Origin: Chitinophagales bacterium
GTDB lineage: Bacteria; Bacteroidota; Bacteroidia; Chitinophagales; Chitinophagaceae
Assembly: GCA_013297995.1 (NCBI GenBank)
Contig: JAAFJB010000019.1
Coordinates: 1 to 49,712 of the forward strand
DNA length: 49,712 nt
Direction of reading: 5' to 3'
Position 1 is the first letter of the stretch; the number at the start of each line of letters is the position of its first letter. Below the pieces are notes generated by a model. It was not told where the DNA came from. It did no database searches and saw only the letters and a program-made list of their open reading frames with translations. The translations under genes and the position numbers were made by a program. Positions 40,105-48,780 of the stretch are shown piece by piece.

Positions 40105-42942
40105 ATGCAAAAGAAACTTTTTCTACTAGATGCGCTTGCCTTAATTTATAGGGCTTATTATGCGCTTATTCGGAGCCCTAGAATTACTACCAAAGGAATC
40201 AATACCAACGCGCAGTTTGGATTTACCACTACGCTATACGATTTAATCAACAAAGAAAAACCCACCCACCTAGCAGTCTGCTTTGATACACACGCACCAA
40301 CCGAAAGGCATACCGATTTTACCGATTATAAAGCCAACCGACAAGAAGCACCGGAGGACTTGCTGGCAGCTATTCCAGTTATTCAAAAAATCATTCGGGG
40401 CTTCAATATTCCCGTAGTAGAACTAGACGGCTATGAAGCTGATGATGTAATTGGTACTATTGCTTGGCAGGCTTCGGCCGTTGGCTATGAAGTGTATATG
40501 GTAACACCCGATAAAGATTATGGTCAACTTTTGGTAAAACCCAATGTATATATTTACAAACCGCCCCATGGAGGTAATGCTGAAGAAATATTGACCGCTG
40601 AAAAAATTTGTTCAAAATGGGATATCAGTCGCGTTGACCAAGTGATTGATATGCTGGGGCTTATGGGAGATGCGGTAGATAATATTCCGGGTATTCCCGG
40701 TGTAGGAGAAAAAACGGCCGCCAAATTATTAAAAGAGTATAACACTTTGGAAGGTGTTTTAGAAAATGCAGAAGCACTTAAAGGGGCACTGGGAGAAAAA
40801 GTAAGGGCTGGAAAAGAACTGGCCATCCTGAGTAAAAAACTAGCCACCATTATTACGGATGTACCCGTAACTTTTCACGAAGAAAATTATAGGTTGAAAG
40901 AATGGAACAGAGAGGAGCTAAATGAAGTATTTACAGAACTGGAATTTAAAACGCTGGGAAAGCGAATATTGGGTGATGATTTCAGTGCGTTTCAATCGGC
41001 TCCAGTAGCTGTACAAACCGATTTGTTTGGGAATGCAGTAGAAACTAAAACACCTGCAACCAAAGTAAATAAAACTGTTTTAGCAGAGGAAGCCATTGCA
41101 GAATCAACAGGATTAATTGCTGAGAAAAATATTGAGAATACCCAACACAATTATCAAACAATAGAGGGAGTAAATGCTATAGCGGACTTAGTAAAATTAT
41201 TGAGCAAAGAAAAAGAAATATGTTTCGATACTGAAACAACAGGAACCGATGCCAATAATGTAGAGATAGTGGGTCTTAGTTTTTCTTTTGAAAAAGGGAA
41301 GGGATATTATATTCCTTGTTCCCCCAATCAACAAGAAACACAAACCATACTCAATCAGTTAAAACCATTGTTTGAGCAAAGCGATAAAACATGGGTGGGA
41401 CAAAATATTAAATACGATTTACTGGTCTTGAAATGGTATGGCATAGAACCAGCAGGAAACCTATTTGATACCATGTTGGCGCATTATGTAATAGAGCCAG
41501 AAGGCAGGCGCAGTATGGATTTGCTAAGCGCTCAATACCTAGGATATCAGCCCGTATCTATTGAAACATTAATAGGTAAGAAAGGAAAAAATCAAGGATC
41601 AATGCGAGACGTTGCCATTGATAAAATAAAAGAATATGCAGCAGAAGATGCGGATATAACGCTACAATTAAAAAAGGCATTTGTACCCTTATTAAAAGAA
41701 AAGGAGGTAGAGAAAATATTCAACGAAGTAGAAAACCCTTTGGTGCGGGTGCTGACAAATATGGAATTTGAAGGCATAAAAATAGATGAGGCGTTCTTGA
41801 ATGAATACAGCAGAGAGCTGGAGCGAGAAGCAAAAAAATGTGAAGAAAGTGTATATGAACAGGCGGGCGTAAGATTTAATTTAGCATCCCCAAAACAGTT
41901 GGGAGAGGTATTGTTTGATAAATTAAAAATAGATGCCAAAGCAAAAAAAACAAAAACAGGTCAGTATGCAACGGGTGAAGATGTGTTATTGAAACTGGCC
42001 AGTCAACATAAAATTGTAGATGATATTTTAGGGTTTAGAGAACTCACAAAATTAAAGTCCACTTATGTAGATGCACTACCTGAAATGATTAATAGAAAAA
42101 CGGGAAGGGTGCATACCAGTTATGCGCAAGCAGTTGCGGTTACGGGAAGATTAAGTAGTAATAATCCCAACTTGCAGAATATTCCAATTAGAACAGAAAG
42201 GGGAAGAGAAATTAGAAAAGCATTTATACCCAGAGAGCCCGGACGGATATTGATGAGCGCCGATTATTCACAAATAGAATTGAGGATAGTGGCAGCTATT
42301 AGTGGAGATCCCAATATGTGTGAAGCCTTTAAGTTGAGAAAAGACATTCATACAGCAACGGCTGCAAAAGTATATGGAATTGCAGAGGCAGATGTAACAA
42401 AAGAGATGCGCTATAAAGCAAAGAGTGTAAACTTTGGAATTATTTATGGTCAGGGTGCTTTTGGTCTCGCAGACAATTTAGGTATCAGCAGAACAGAGGC
42501 CAAAGAAATAATTGACAACTACAAAAAAGAATTTCCCAATATACAGCAGTATATGGATGATCAGATAAATTTCGCCAAAGAGCACAGCTATGTAGAAACA
42601 TTAATGGGTAGAAAGCGATGGTTAAAAGACATCAATAGCAGCAATTTTACGGTGCGTGGTTATGCGGAAAGAAATGCCATCAATTCACCCATACAAGGAA
42701 CGGCAGCAGATATGATTAAGTTGGCTATGATTAGCATACACCAAGAAATGGGAAGGGGAAACTGGACTTCAAAAATGATTTTACAAGTACACGATGAATT
42801 GGTATTTGATGCGGTAGAAACCGAAGCAGATGCATTGCAAGAATTAATTATTCGGTGTATGGTAAATGCGTTGCCATTGCCAAACAATGTACCCGTAGAA
42901 GCAGAAGTGGGCAGGGGTAAAAATTGGCTGGAAGCCCATTAA
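40105..42942 (+). CDS. polA: DNA polymerase I
   Basis: 945 residues. Repairs DNA and removes RNA primers. The 5'-3' exonuclease domain (1 to about 290) has LDGYEADDVIGTIA and MLGLMGDAVDNIPGIPGVGE. The 3'-5' exonuclease domain is complete, with CFDTETTG (D375, E377). The polymerase domain has motif A SADYSQIELR (D720), motif B RYKAKSVNFGIIYGQG and motif C LQVHDELVFD (H896-D897). All three activities are therefore likely present. Convergent with the COG3014 lipoprotein gene with 3 bp between. Confidence 0.98.
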   Translation: MQKKLFLLDALALIYRAYYALIRSPRITTKGINTNAQFGFTTTLYDLINKEKPTHLAVCFDTHAPTERHTDFTDYKANRQEAPEDLLAAIPVIQKIIRGFNIPVVELDGYEADDVIGTIAWQASAVGYEVYMVTPDKDYGQLLVKPNVYIYKPPHGGNAEEILTAEKICSKWDISRVDQVIDMLGLMGDAVDNIPGIPGVGEKTAAKLLKEYNTLEGVLENAEALKGALGEKVRAGKELAILSKKLATIITDVPVTFHEENYRLKEWNREELNEVFTELEFKTLGKRILGDDFSAFQSAPVAVQTDLFGNAVETKTPATKVNKTVLAEEAIAESTGLIAEKNIENTQHNYQTIEGVNAIADLVKLLSKEKEICFDTETTGTDANNVEIVGLSFSFEKGKGYYIPCSPNQQETQTILNQLKPLFEQSDKTWVGQNIKYDLLVLKWYGIEPAGNLFDTMLAHYVIEPEGRRSMDLLSAQYLGYQPVSIETLIGKKGKNQGSMRDVAIDKIKEYAAEDADITLQLKKAFVPLLKEKEVEKIFNEVENPLVRVLTNMEFEGIKIDEAFLNEYSRELEREAKKCEESVYEQAGVRFNLASPKQLGEVLFDKLKIDAKAKKTKTGQYATGEDVLLKLASQHKIVDDILGFRELTKLKSTYVDALPEMINRKTGRVHTSYAQAVAVTGRLSSNNPNLQNIPIRTERGREIRKAFIPREPGRILMSADYSQIELRIVAAISGDPNMCEAFKLRKDIHTATAAKVYGIAEADVTKEMRYKAKSVNFGIIYGQGAFGLADNLGISRTEAKEIIDNYKKEFPNIQQYMDDQINFAKEHSYVETLMGRKRWLKDINSSNFTVRGYAERNAINSPIQGTAADMIKLAMISIHQEMGRGNWTSKMILQVHDELVFDAVETEADALQELIIRCMVNALPLPNNVPVEAEVGRGKNWLEAH

Positions 42943-42945
42943 AAA

Positions 42946-44400
42946 TTATCGGAGTAAACACCAGTTGCGAACCTGTAAACCACCATTGTCTTGTACAATG
43001 ATTGTACGTTGTTTACCCATGGCATTTACGGTAATTTCATTGGCTCCTTTTTGTAAAGGAATGCGTATATATTGAATAATGCTGGGGAGGGATTGCCAAT
43101 TGCGTGTGTCTGCTTTTTCGGTAGCAGTGTTCAATATACTTACGAGCAATCCAGCGGCAGCCGCGGCATTTTCTGCATTGGCATTCTTGTTTTTAGAATC
43201 GCTTTTTGAGTTCTCGGCTACTGATTTTGCGGCGGCTGAGGCAACAGCTTGGGTGGCTTTTTTTACAACCGCTCTTACCAGAGCAGCAGATACTTCTTTA
43301 ATCATCCGTTCTCTTAAAACTTCGGGTGCTAATACAGAAATATTATGAACAAGCTGGGATTTATATGTTTGTCCGTTCACAATAATTTTAGCCGCTTCAA
43401 AATGAATAGGCTGGGGTAAGTACACGGGAATAGCAACAGAAATAATATTAAAATCGCTGATAGATGTGGAATTATTCCAACCAGCATAACCATAATCAAA
43501 GGGAATATTCATACCACCAAAAGGGCCATTAAAAAAGAAAGAGCCACCACCCATATTGGTAAGTGTAAATCTTTGATCGGCCTTAATGGGAGCCATCCCT
43601 TTTTCTATAAAAAGTACCAATTCACCCCCATGGTTGGTTTCGGTTCTTTTAAATTCAATACCCGTTGATTTTTCATACCGTTGTATTTGATCGGTAAAAC
43701 CTGAACGGAGAGCAGTGCGATACATATCTTGCAACAAAGTAGGCGGAAGTGCAACGCCATAATAAATTCTATTCTCAGCTTTCAAAAACAAATCCACTGC
43801 ATTGCGGTAAGAAATAAAAGCATTGTTGAATTCTCCATTTAGTTCATACATTAATCCTTGTACAATAAGCGAGAATGCGTCTTCTTTGTATTTATCAGAA
43901 CTGGGTTTAAAACGATCATCCAGTGAATTATTACTAAGGGTAATACGCCTTGCTTCTACACGGGCACCATCGGGCTGGTTGAGGTATAAATAATTAAGTG
44001 CTTTATAATAATGAATCATAAAACGCTCAAAATCTTCACCCAAGTAATTTTTAGCCATGGGATTAATCAAACCAGATTTAATAAAGTCGCCCGTAGATTT
44101 TCGCTCCGATTCTATAAAACCATCTGCTAGATTAAAGTAAGTATTACTACTATCGTAAGACCCTTGTAAATGATGCAGTTTACCCAGTTCCATTAATCTA
44201 AGCAGTTCATTTCTATTTTGTTTTAGGAAGCGGTTGCTGTACAATGCTTTTTCTGCTTCACTATAATTATTATGAATTAAAAAACCATAGTATCTACCTA
44301 GTTTATTGTTATAGGTAGCGCAACTGAACAAAAAAGGCAGGAACAGAAAAACCGTCCATGCCTTTACAGAAAATAGTTGATTGCTTAGAGAATACTGCAT
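42946..44400 (-). CDS. Outer-membrane-type lipoprotein, COG3014 family
   Basis: 484 residues. The lipobox PFLFSC puts the lipidated Cys at residue 27. The N-terminal part is helical and TPR-like (HLQGSYDSSNTYFNLADGFI, IHYYKALNYLYLNQPDGARV, LNGEFNNAFISYRNAVDLF). A beta-rich C-terminal part follows, with an Ala-rich helix in between (KKATQAVASAAAKSVAENS). I recognise COG3014, of unknown function. It lies 21 bp behind the LpoB-like gene, and that order recurs in Bacteroidota. A role in envelope or peptidoglycan biology is plausible by association. Confidence 0.75.
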   Translation of the reverse strand: MQYSLSNQLFSVKAWTVFLFLPFLFSCATYNNKLGRYYGFLIHNNYSEAEKALYSNRFLKQNRNELLRLMELGKLHHLQGSYDSSNTYFNLADGFIESERKSTGDFIKSGLINPMAKNYLGEDFERFMIHYYKALNYLYLNQPDGARVEARRITLSNNSLDDRFKPSSDKYKEDAFSLIVQGLMYELNGEFNNAFISYRNAVDLFLKAENRIYYGVALPPTLLQDMYRTALRSGFTDQIQRYEKSTGIEFKRTETNHGGELVLFIEKGMAPIKADQRFTLTNMGGGSFFFNGPFGGMNIPFDYGYAGWNNSTSISDFNIISVAIPVYLPQPIHFEAAKIIVNGQTYKSQLVHNISVLAPEVLRERMIKEVSAALVRAVVKKATQAVASAAAKSVAENSKSDSKNKNANAENAAAAAGLLVSILNTATEKADTRNWQSLPSIIQYIRIPLQKGANEITVNAMGKQRTIIVQDNGGLQVRNWCLLR

Positions 44401-44421
44401 GCAATGATTAAAATAAATAAC

Positions 44422-45015
44422 TTAATTCTTAACGTATTTGGCAATTTTTTTATCGCCAATCCAAACCACTTCATTGGTTTCTATATTAGTAAGCTCTAGG
44501 TTTACTAGGTAGGTAACGGTTTTCTTACGTTTGAAAGCATCTACAATAGAGTTGATAGAACCTTGTAAAATATAGTCCGCACCCTTTTCTAGTCCAAACT
44601 TTTTAATGGTACTTTGAGAAGCATTGGTTTGTTGATCGGCTTTTTCTGCACGCATTTCTTCTCTTTTTTTACCACTTTGTACAAGGCCTACTTTATCGGT
44701 TTGAACAAAAGAGCGCTCCAAATCATTCATGAAGGTTTCAGCTTCAATATGTTCGTGACTTTTGTTGGTAATCATGCCGACAATTACTACTGGTTTCTTT
44801 TTGTTGGAGCTGAGATGATTGCCAAGCCATTTTTCGCTTAGAATCTGATCTCTGAGTTCTTGTGCGGTAATTCTACTATCGGTGGCATTCCAGCTACCGC
44901 TGATATCAATCTGTTCGGAAGGGTCAATTCGAGTAACTTGGCGTTGGGCGCAAGCACTAACAAATAACACAAAAGCAATTAAGGGTAAGCGTAAAGAAAA
45001 ATTCATAATATTCAT
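44422..45015 (-). CDS. LpoB-like penicillin-binding-protein activator lipoprotein
   Basis: 197 residues. Lipobox VLFVSAC with the Cys at residue 22. The body, VVIVGMITNKSHEHIEAETF, EKGADYILQGSINSIVDAFK and LELTNIETNEVVWIGDKKIA, is the LpoB/CsgG-like fold (PF13036). In E. coli LpoB activates PBP1B from the outer membrane; here that function is inferred. Middle gene of a three-gene operon with the repeat-rich protein and the COG3014 lipoprotein. Confidence 0.83.
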   Translation of the reverse strand: MNIMNFSLRLPLIAFVLFVSACAQRQVTRIDPSEQIDISGSWNATDSRITAQELRDQILSEKWLGNHLSSNKKKPVVIVGMITNKSHEHIEAETFMNDLERSFVQTDKVGLVQSGKKREEMRAEKADQQTNASQSTIKKFGLEKGADYILQGSINSIVDAFKRKKTVTYLVNLELTNIETNEVVWIGDKKIAKYVKN

Positions 45016-45031
45016 TTAAGCAGTGTTTGAA

Positions 45032-45478
45032 TTAAAAGGAAAATAACCAATTACCAGTTCTAAAACCGATGCCAGGAAAAAGGGGGTTGAATCTATTTCT
45101 TCGATTAAAGTTATTGTAAGGCGACCAACCATTGTTGAAACCCCAACCATTGTTAAAACCAAAATCATTATTATTTCCCCAGCCGTTATTGAAACCCCAA
45201 CCGTTATTAAAGCCCCAGTTATTATTAAAACCCCAGTTAGCGCGACGAGCCAATCTGCGATTATTTCTATTTTCTAATTTATTAGCATACCAATCAAAAG
45301 CTTTATAAGTGTCTTGAACGGTTAGGTTACTGTTTAAGAGAAGGCTATCTCTAAAACGAGTGTACTTATCTTGGCTGATTTTATAGTCGGGATTCTGATC
45401 TGGTAATAAACCAGTAGATTGAGTGTGACCGCTGTAAGCCAGCAGGGTAAACAGCAAAAGGGATAAATATTGTTTCAT
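45032..45478 (-). CDS. Secreted protein with NNGWGF repeats
   Basis: 148 residues from the ATG at 45478 (MKQYLSLLLFTLLAYSGHTQ, a signal peptide); an in-frame ATG at 45529 would add 17 residues in front of it. The first half is charged (YKISQDKYTRFRDSLL). The second half contains about seven WGFNNG/WGFNNN units, encoded by near-identical 18-bp DNA repeats between about 45125 and 45235. I do not recognise the family. It heads the operon with the LpoB-like gene (17 bp behind) and the COG3014 gene. A -7 element TAGATTTG (minus, 45570-45577) lies about 90 bp upstream. Confidence 0.65.
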   Translation of the reverse strand: MKQYLSLLLFTLLAYSGHTQSTGLLPDQNPDYKISQDKYTRFRDSLLLNSNLTVQDTYKAFDWYANKLENRNNRRLARRANWGFNNNWGFNNGWGFNNGWGNNNDFGFNNGWGFNNGWSPYNNFNRRNRFNPLFPGIGFRTGNWLFSF

Positions 45479-45607
45479 AAAAATTATTTTAGCCAGAAAT
45501 AAATTGTTCAATAATTGGGTTGAAAACAATTAGCACTGATTTAAAAAGAAGATACTAAATAATTCTATACAAATCTAATACCAAAAATTAACGGGCGGAA
45601 AAATGGC

Positions 45608-46111
45608 TTATTTTCTTTTAAAAATAGGAACCGTACTACAGGGTTCACCGTACATAATACTTTTGGCAAAAGGATGTAGAATGGTTGTAATTTTAATATA
45701 AGCAGACTCTGGAACGGGTTTTTCGCCGCAACCCTTTACTACCACACGTTTATCCGTATAATCGGCACCTTGTATAGAAGCAATATTTTGTAGTAAGAGC
45801 TGTTCAAGTAATTGGGTTTCGGAGCCAAAAAAAATGGACTTTGCAATGGGTGTAAGATAAACGGCTACCAACATATTGGCCCACATGGGAATGATGGCAT
45901 CTGCAGTACAAATAATAGCCACATGAGCGTTTTTATATTTTTCCCAATCGGTGGCTAATAAAGCAGCCCTAAAATCTTTCTCTTTTAAAATAAGCTCCAT
46001 AAACAAATAAGCTTTGAGATCGAATTGTTGAATAGCGTCTTCGGGAAAAAAGGTTTCAAGGTCTATACTGATAATGCCACTCTCGGCTACTTTATTAATA
46101 AGGGGTTCCAT
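45608..46111 (-). CDS. DUF2480 protein
   Basis: 167 residues from the ATG at 46111 (MEPLINKVAESGIISIDLET), preferred over an in-frame ATG at 46123 because the -7 element TAACTTTG (minus strand, 46121-46128) is directly in front. IPMWANMLVAVYLTPIAKSI, VVVKGCGEKPVPESAYIKIT and SIMYGEPCSTVPIFKRK are characteristic of DUF2480 (PF10652), a Bacteroidota family of unknown function with conserved Cys residues (GCG, EPCS). The Cys may bind metal (inference). Confidence 0.85.
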   Translation of the reverse strand: MEPLINKVAESGIISIDLETFFPEDAIQQFDLKAYLFMELILKEKDFRAALLATDWEKYKNAHVAIICTADAIIPMWANMLVAVYLTPIAKSIFFGSETQLLEQLLLQNIASIQGADYTDKRVVVKGCGEKPVPESAYIKITTILHPFAKSIMYGEPCSTVPIFKRK

Positions 46112-46120
46112 AATAAGGAA

Positions 46121-46128
46121 CAAAGTTA
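46121..46128 (-). promoter_or_regulatory. -7 promoter element of the DUF2480 gene
   Basis: TAACTTTG on the minus strand, 9 bp before the ATG at 46111. Confidence 0.5.
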
Positions 46129-46161
46129 GTTGAACTAACTAAGACTAGGTTTTCGAGAGAC

Positions 46162-46198
46162 GCAAAAAAAACCCGTTCTTGTTGTGAAGAACGGGTTT
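46162..46198 (-). terminator. Rho-independent terminator of the ppiD-like gene
   Basis: On the minus strand AAACCCGTTCTT and AAGAACGGGTTT (46187-46198 and 46169-46180) form a 12-bp stem with a 6-nt loop, followed by a run of T on that strand. Confidence 0.9.
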
Positions 46199-46220
46199 AG
46201 TAAGGTATAAAGAGTTATTA

Positions 46221-48311
46221 TTAATAAAAACTAGCGCGTAAATCTTTAATAGTGGCCGCTTTTCTAAGGGCTTCAATACTTCTATAAGTGCCCATTTTAC
46301 GGGTTTGAATCAATCCTTGTTTAATGGTTTCTGCCATAGCATCGCTTTGTTTGGCAGCAATAGATTCACCTTTAATAGCAAAAACGCCAGTATTACCTGC
46401 AATAGGCGCACTGGCTTTTCCTTGAACTGCTTTATTAAAAGCAGCCCCTACAATTTTGGGTTCGTTGCCAATTCCAGCAATAAAAGAAGCAGCGAAAGAG
46501 AGACTATCAGCGCGCATGATAACTGTTCCAGAAGATTTTGCTATTTCTTCTAATGAGCTACCTTTTATTTTAGTGTTAAGGATAATTTGAGCTTTCTTCT
46601 CATTTCTAATAATGCCTTCAACCATAGGTCTAGCTTCGTTAGCACTCATTAAACCCGGTTTATTTACAGCGGTAATAAGCGCAACAATAAACTGATCGCC
46701 CACTTCGGTAGGTTCAGAAATATCACCCGTGCTTTTTTCATAAACCCATCTTACTAAGCTGCGCGTAGAAGCAAGTGTGCCAATAGAAAAATCATTCTCT
46801 TTAATATCAGAAGCGGTAAGCACGGGCTTACTTATTGCAAGGGCTTTATTATTAAATGCTGTACTAGTTTTTGATTCTGAAACAAATTGAGCAGCGGCAG
46901 TACTGGCTTCATTAATGGTTTCATTACTAGCAATAATGGGTTTGGCAACATAGGCAATTTTATAAGCAGGGGCAGGTTTTTTCTGACCAAGAATTTCTAC
47001 ATAATGATAGCCATAATCTGTTTTAACAACGCTTTTACTTCCCACAGGATTATCAAAAGCAAAATCGTTAAAGGGAATAACCATCTGACCCTGTGGAAAA
47101 TAATCGTACACGCCACCTTTGTCTTTACTACCCGGATCATCGGAATATTTAGCCGCTAGGGTTGCAAAATCTGCACCTGTTTTAATGGCATTCGCAATGC
47201 TGTCTGCAAGGTTTTTGCCCGTAGAGTCTATTCTAATTTGTTGACCATTCTGTGGGTTTGAAGTAGCAATTAAAATATGCCTAACTGTAACACTATCGGG
47301 CCAATTTTTAATTCCAACCATTTTTGCAAGAACATAGCTATTACCATCAATATAAGGCCCGTATAAACCACCTACAGGCAAGCGCGTTAATGAATCTTTA
47401 AACGTCATTTGAATTCTTGCAGCACTAAAAAAGCTATTGTAGAAGGGCAAATCACTTCCTACTTTTCCAATAAAAGCGGCAGCGTCGGGAGCAGCGGCAA
47501 AATCATTTCGTAAAGAATTTACTTGATTAAAACTGGCAGTAGAATCTGCTTTGCTAGGAGCAGCACTGAAGGAAATATAACTAATATTACGGGTTTCATC
47601 TGTTTTCTCAAATTCAGAAGCATGTTTTTTTACATAACTATTTATATCCGTATCAGAAACTTTTGCAAGTGAATCTGAAATAGCCATATAAGGATGATAT
47701 GTATATGAAATGGAAGCAATGGAATTATTGTCAGCCATTTGTTTATCTACCATCCATTTGGGTACATAAACCGATTGAATTAACAAGTTCTGGTACTTAT
47801 TGCGCAAACTATTTTGAATGGTGGGTTCTATATAACCAGATTTAATCATTTTAATTTGCTCAGCATTCTTACTCTTTTTTATTTGAGCAAAAGCGCGCTT
47901 GGCATCATCTACTTTAAATTCACCTGTTTTAGGGTCGGTAAATTCTTGACGCAGGGGTGAATTGTCACCAAAAAGAATATCATTCAATTCTTTATCAGAA
48001 ACAACCAGACCTAATTTTTTAAACTCTTGGTTAAGCACAGCAGCTTCTACTTCTTGATTCCATACTGATCCAATAAGTTGTTCACGGTTGGCCCCTTGAC
48101 CGCGGTACATATTCTCTTGCATTTTCAGCTTCTCTTCAAACTCACTTTTTTCAATAGCAACCCCATTAACTTTGGTAATAACTGAGGAATTGGAAAATGC
48201 AGAACCCTTACGTGCAGCACCATCTTGAAGAATAAAAGCAATCAATGCAATACAAATAATAACGAAGATGATCCAAGTGCCTTTGTCGCGAATACTTTGA
48301 ATAACAGACAT
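46221..48311 (-). CDS. PpiD/SurA-like periplasmic peptidyl-prolyl isomerase
   Basis: 696 residues. One N-terminal membrane anchor (TWIIFVIICIALIAFILQ, residues 12-29) and a SurA_N-like helical chaperone domain (VNGVAIEKSEFEEKLKMQ). A parvulin rotamase domain spans about 340-443 (VTVRHILIATSNP, KYSDDPGSKDKGGVYDYF, GYHYVEI). A second, less clear rotamase-like region may follow. The layout is that of PpiD, a foldase for outer-membrane and secreted proteins. Its -7 element TATTTTTG lies at 48353-48360 (minus). Confidence 0.88.
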   Translation of the reverse strand: MSVIQSIRDKGTWIIFVIICIALIAFILQDGAARKGSAFSNSSVITKVNGVAIEKSEFEEKLKMQENMYRGQGANREQLIGSVWNQEVEAAVLNQEFKKLGLVVSDKELNDILFGDNSPLRQEFTDPKTGEFKVDDAKRAFAQIKKSKNAEQIKMIKSGYIEPTIQNSLRNKYQNLLIQSVYVPKWMVDKQMADNNSIASISYTYHPYMAISDSLAKVSDTDINSYVKKHASEFEKTDETRNISYISFSAAPSKADSTASFNQVNSLRNDFAAAPDAAAFIGKVGSDLPFYNSFFSAARIQMTFKDSLTRLPVGGLYGPYIDGNSYVLAKMVGIKNWPDSVTVRHILIATSNPQNGQQIRIDSTGKNLADSIANAIKTGADFATLAAKYSDDPGSKDKGGVYDYFPQGQMVIPFNDFAFDNPVGSKSVVKTDYGYHYVEILGQKKPAPAYKIAYVAKPIIASNETINEASTAAAQFVSESKTSTAFNNKALAISKPVLTASDIKENDFSIGTLASTRSLVRWVYEKSTGDISEPTEVGDQFIVALITAVNKPGLMSANEARPMVEGIIRNEKKAQIILNTKIKGSSLEEIAKSSGTVIMRADSLSFAASFIAGIGNEPKIVGAAFNKAVQGKASAPIAGNTGVFAIKGESIAAKQSDAMAETIKQGLIQTRKMGTYRSIEALRKAATIKDLRASFY

Positions 48312-48352
48312 AATATTATATGGTTAAATGAACCCGTATATTGAACGGGGAG

Positions 48353-48360
48353 CAAAAATA
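48353..48360 (-). promoter_or_regulatory. -7 promoter element of the ppiD-like gene
   Basis: TATTTTTG on the minus strand fits TAnnTTTG and lies 42 bp upstream of the ATG at 48311. Confidence 0.45.
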
Positions 48361-48379
48361 AGGGAAAAAACCCTCATTT

Positions 48380-48780
48380 AAATATCCACATATTGCTGTG
48401 GGAAAACTACAAAACAGGTGGAGAACAAGGCTTTTTGTAATGCTAATAGTGGGAAACAAAAGAATAAAAAAGGCCTAAAACACCTAAAATGTGTAAGGTT
48501 AATAAAAAAAGCACAAAGTTCCCTGTGTTTGTTAACAGTGGAATAAAAGTGGATAGTGAAATTAGATTTAAAATTAAATGGTATACAATAATGTGGATTA
48601 ATTACTAAAGTTGAAGCTATAAAGGAATTTAAAGCGTTAATATAAAAGTGAATAACGGTGGATAAACCAACAGTCGTTAACTTTGCCTATTGTGGGTAAG
48701 TAAGTTTTCCCGATATACACACCCGTAATAGTAGTAGTTGATTTTATTAAAATGTATTATTAAATATTATTACCGAGGAT
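48380..48780. other. AT-rich intergenic region with DnaA-box-like cluster (candidate origin)
   Basis: No ORF. DnaA-box-like 9-mers (consensus TTATCCACA/TGTGGATAA) occur as ATATCCACA (48382-48390), TGTGGATTA (48592-48600), GGTGGATAA (48657-48665) and TGTGGGTAA (48691-48699), each with one mismatch. Weaker ones are TGTGGGAAA (48397), AGTGGATAG (48549) and others. Four of the better or weaker ones are oriented alike. A very AT-rich stretch at 48739-48775 could open first. TAACTTTG (48678-48685) could be the nadA promoter, about 95 bp upstream of its ATG. Confidence 0.5.
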
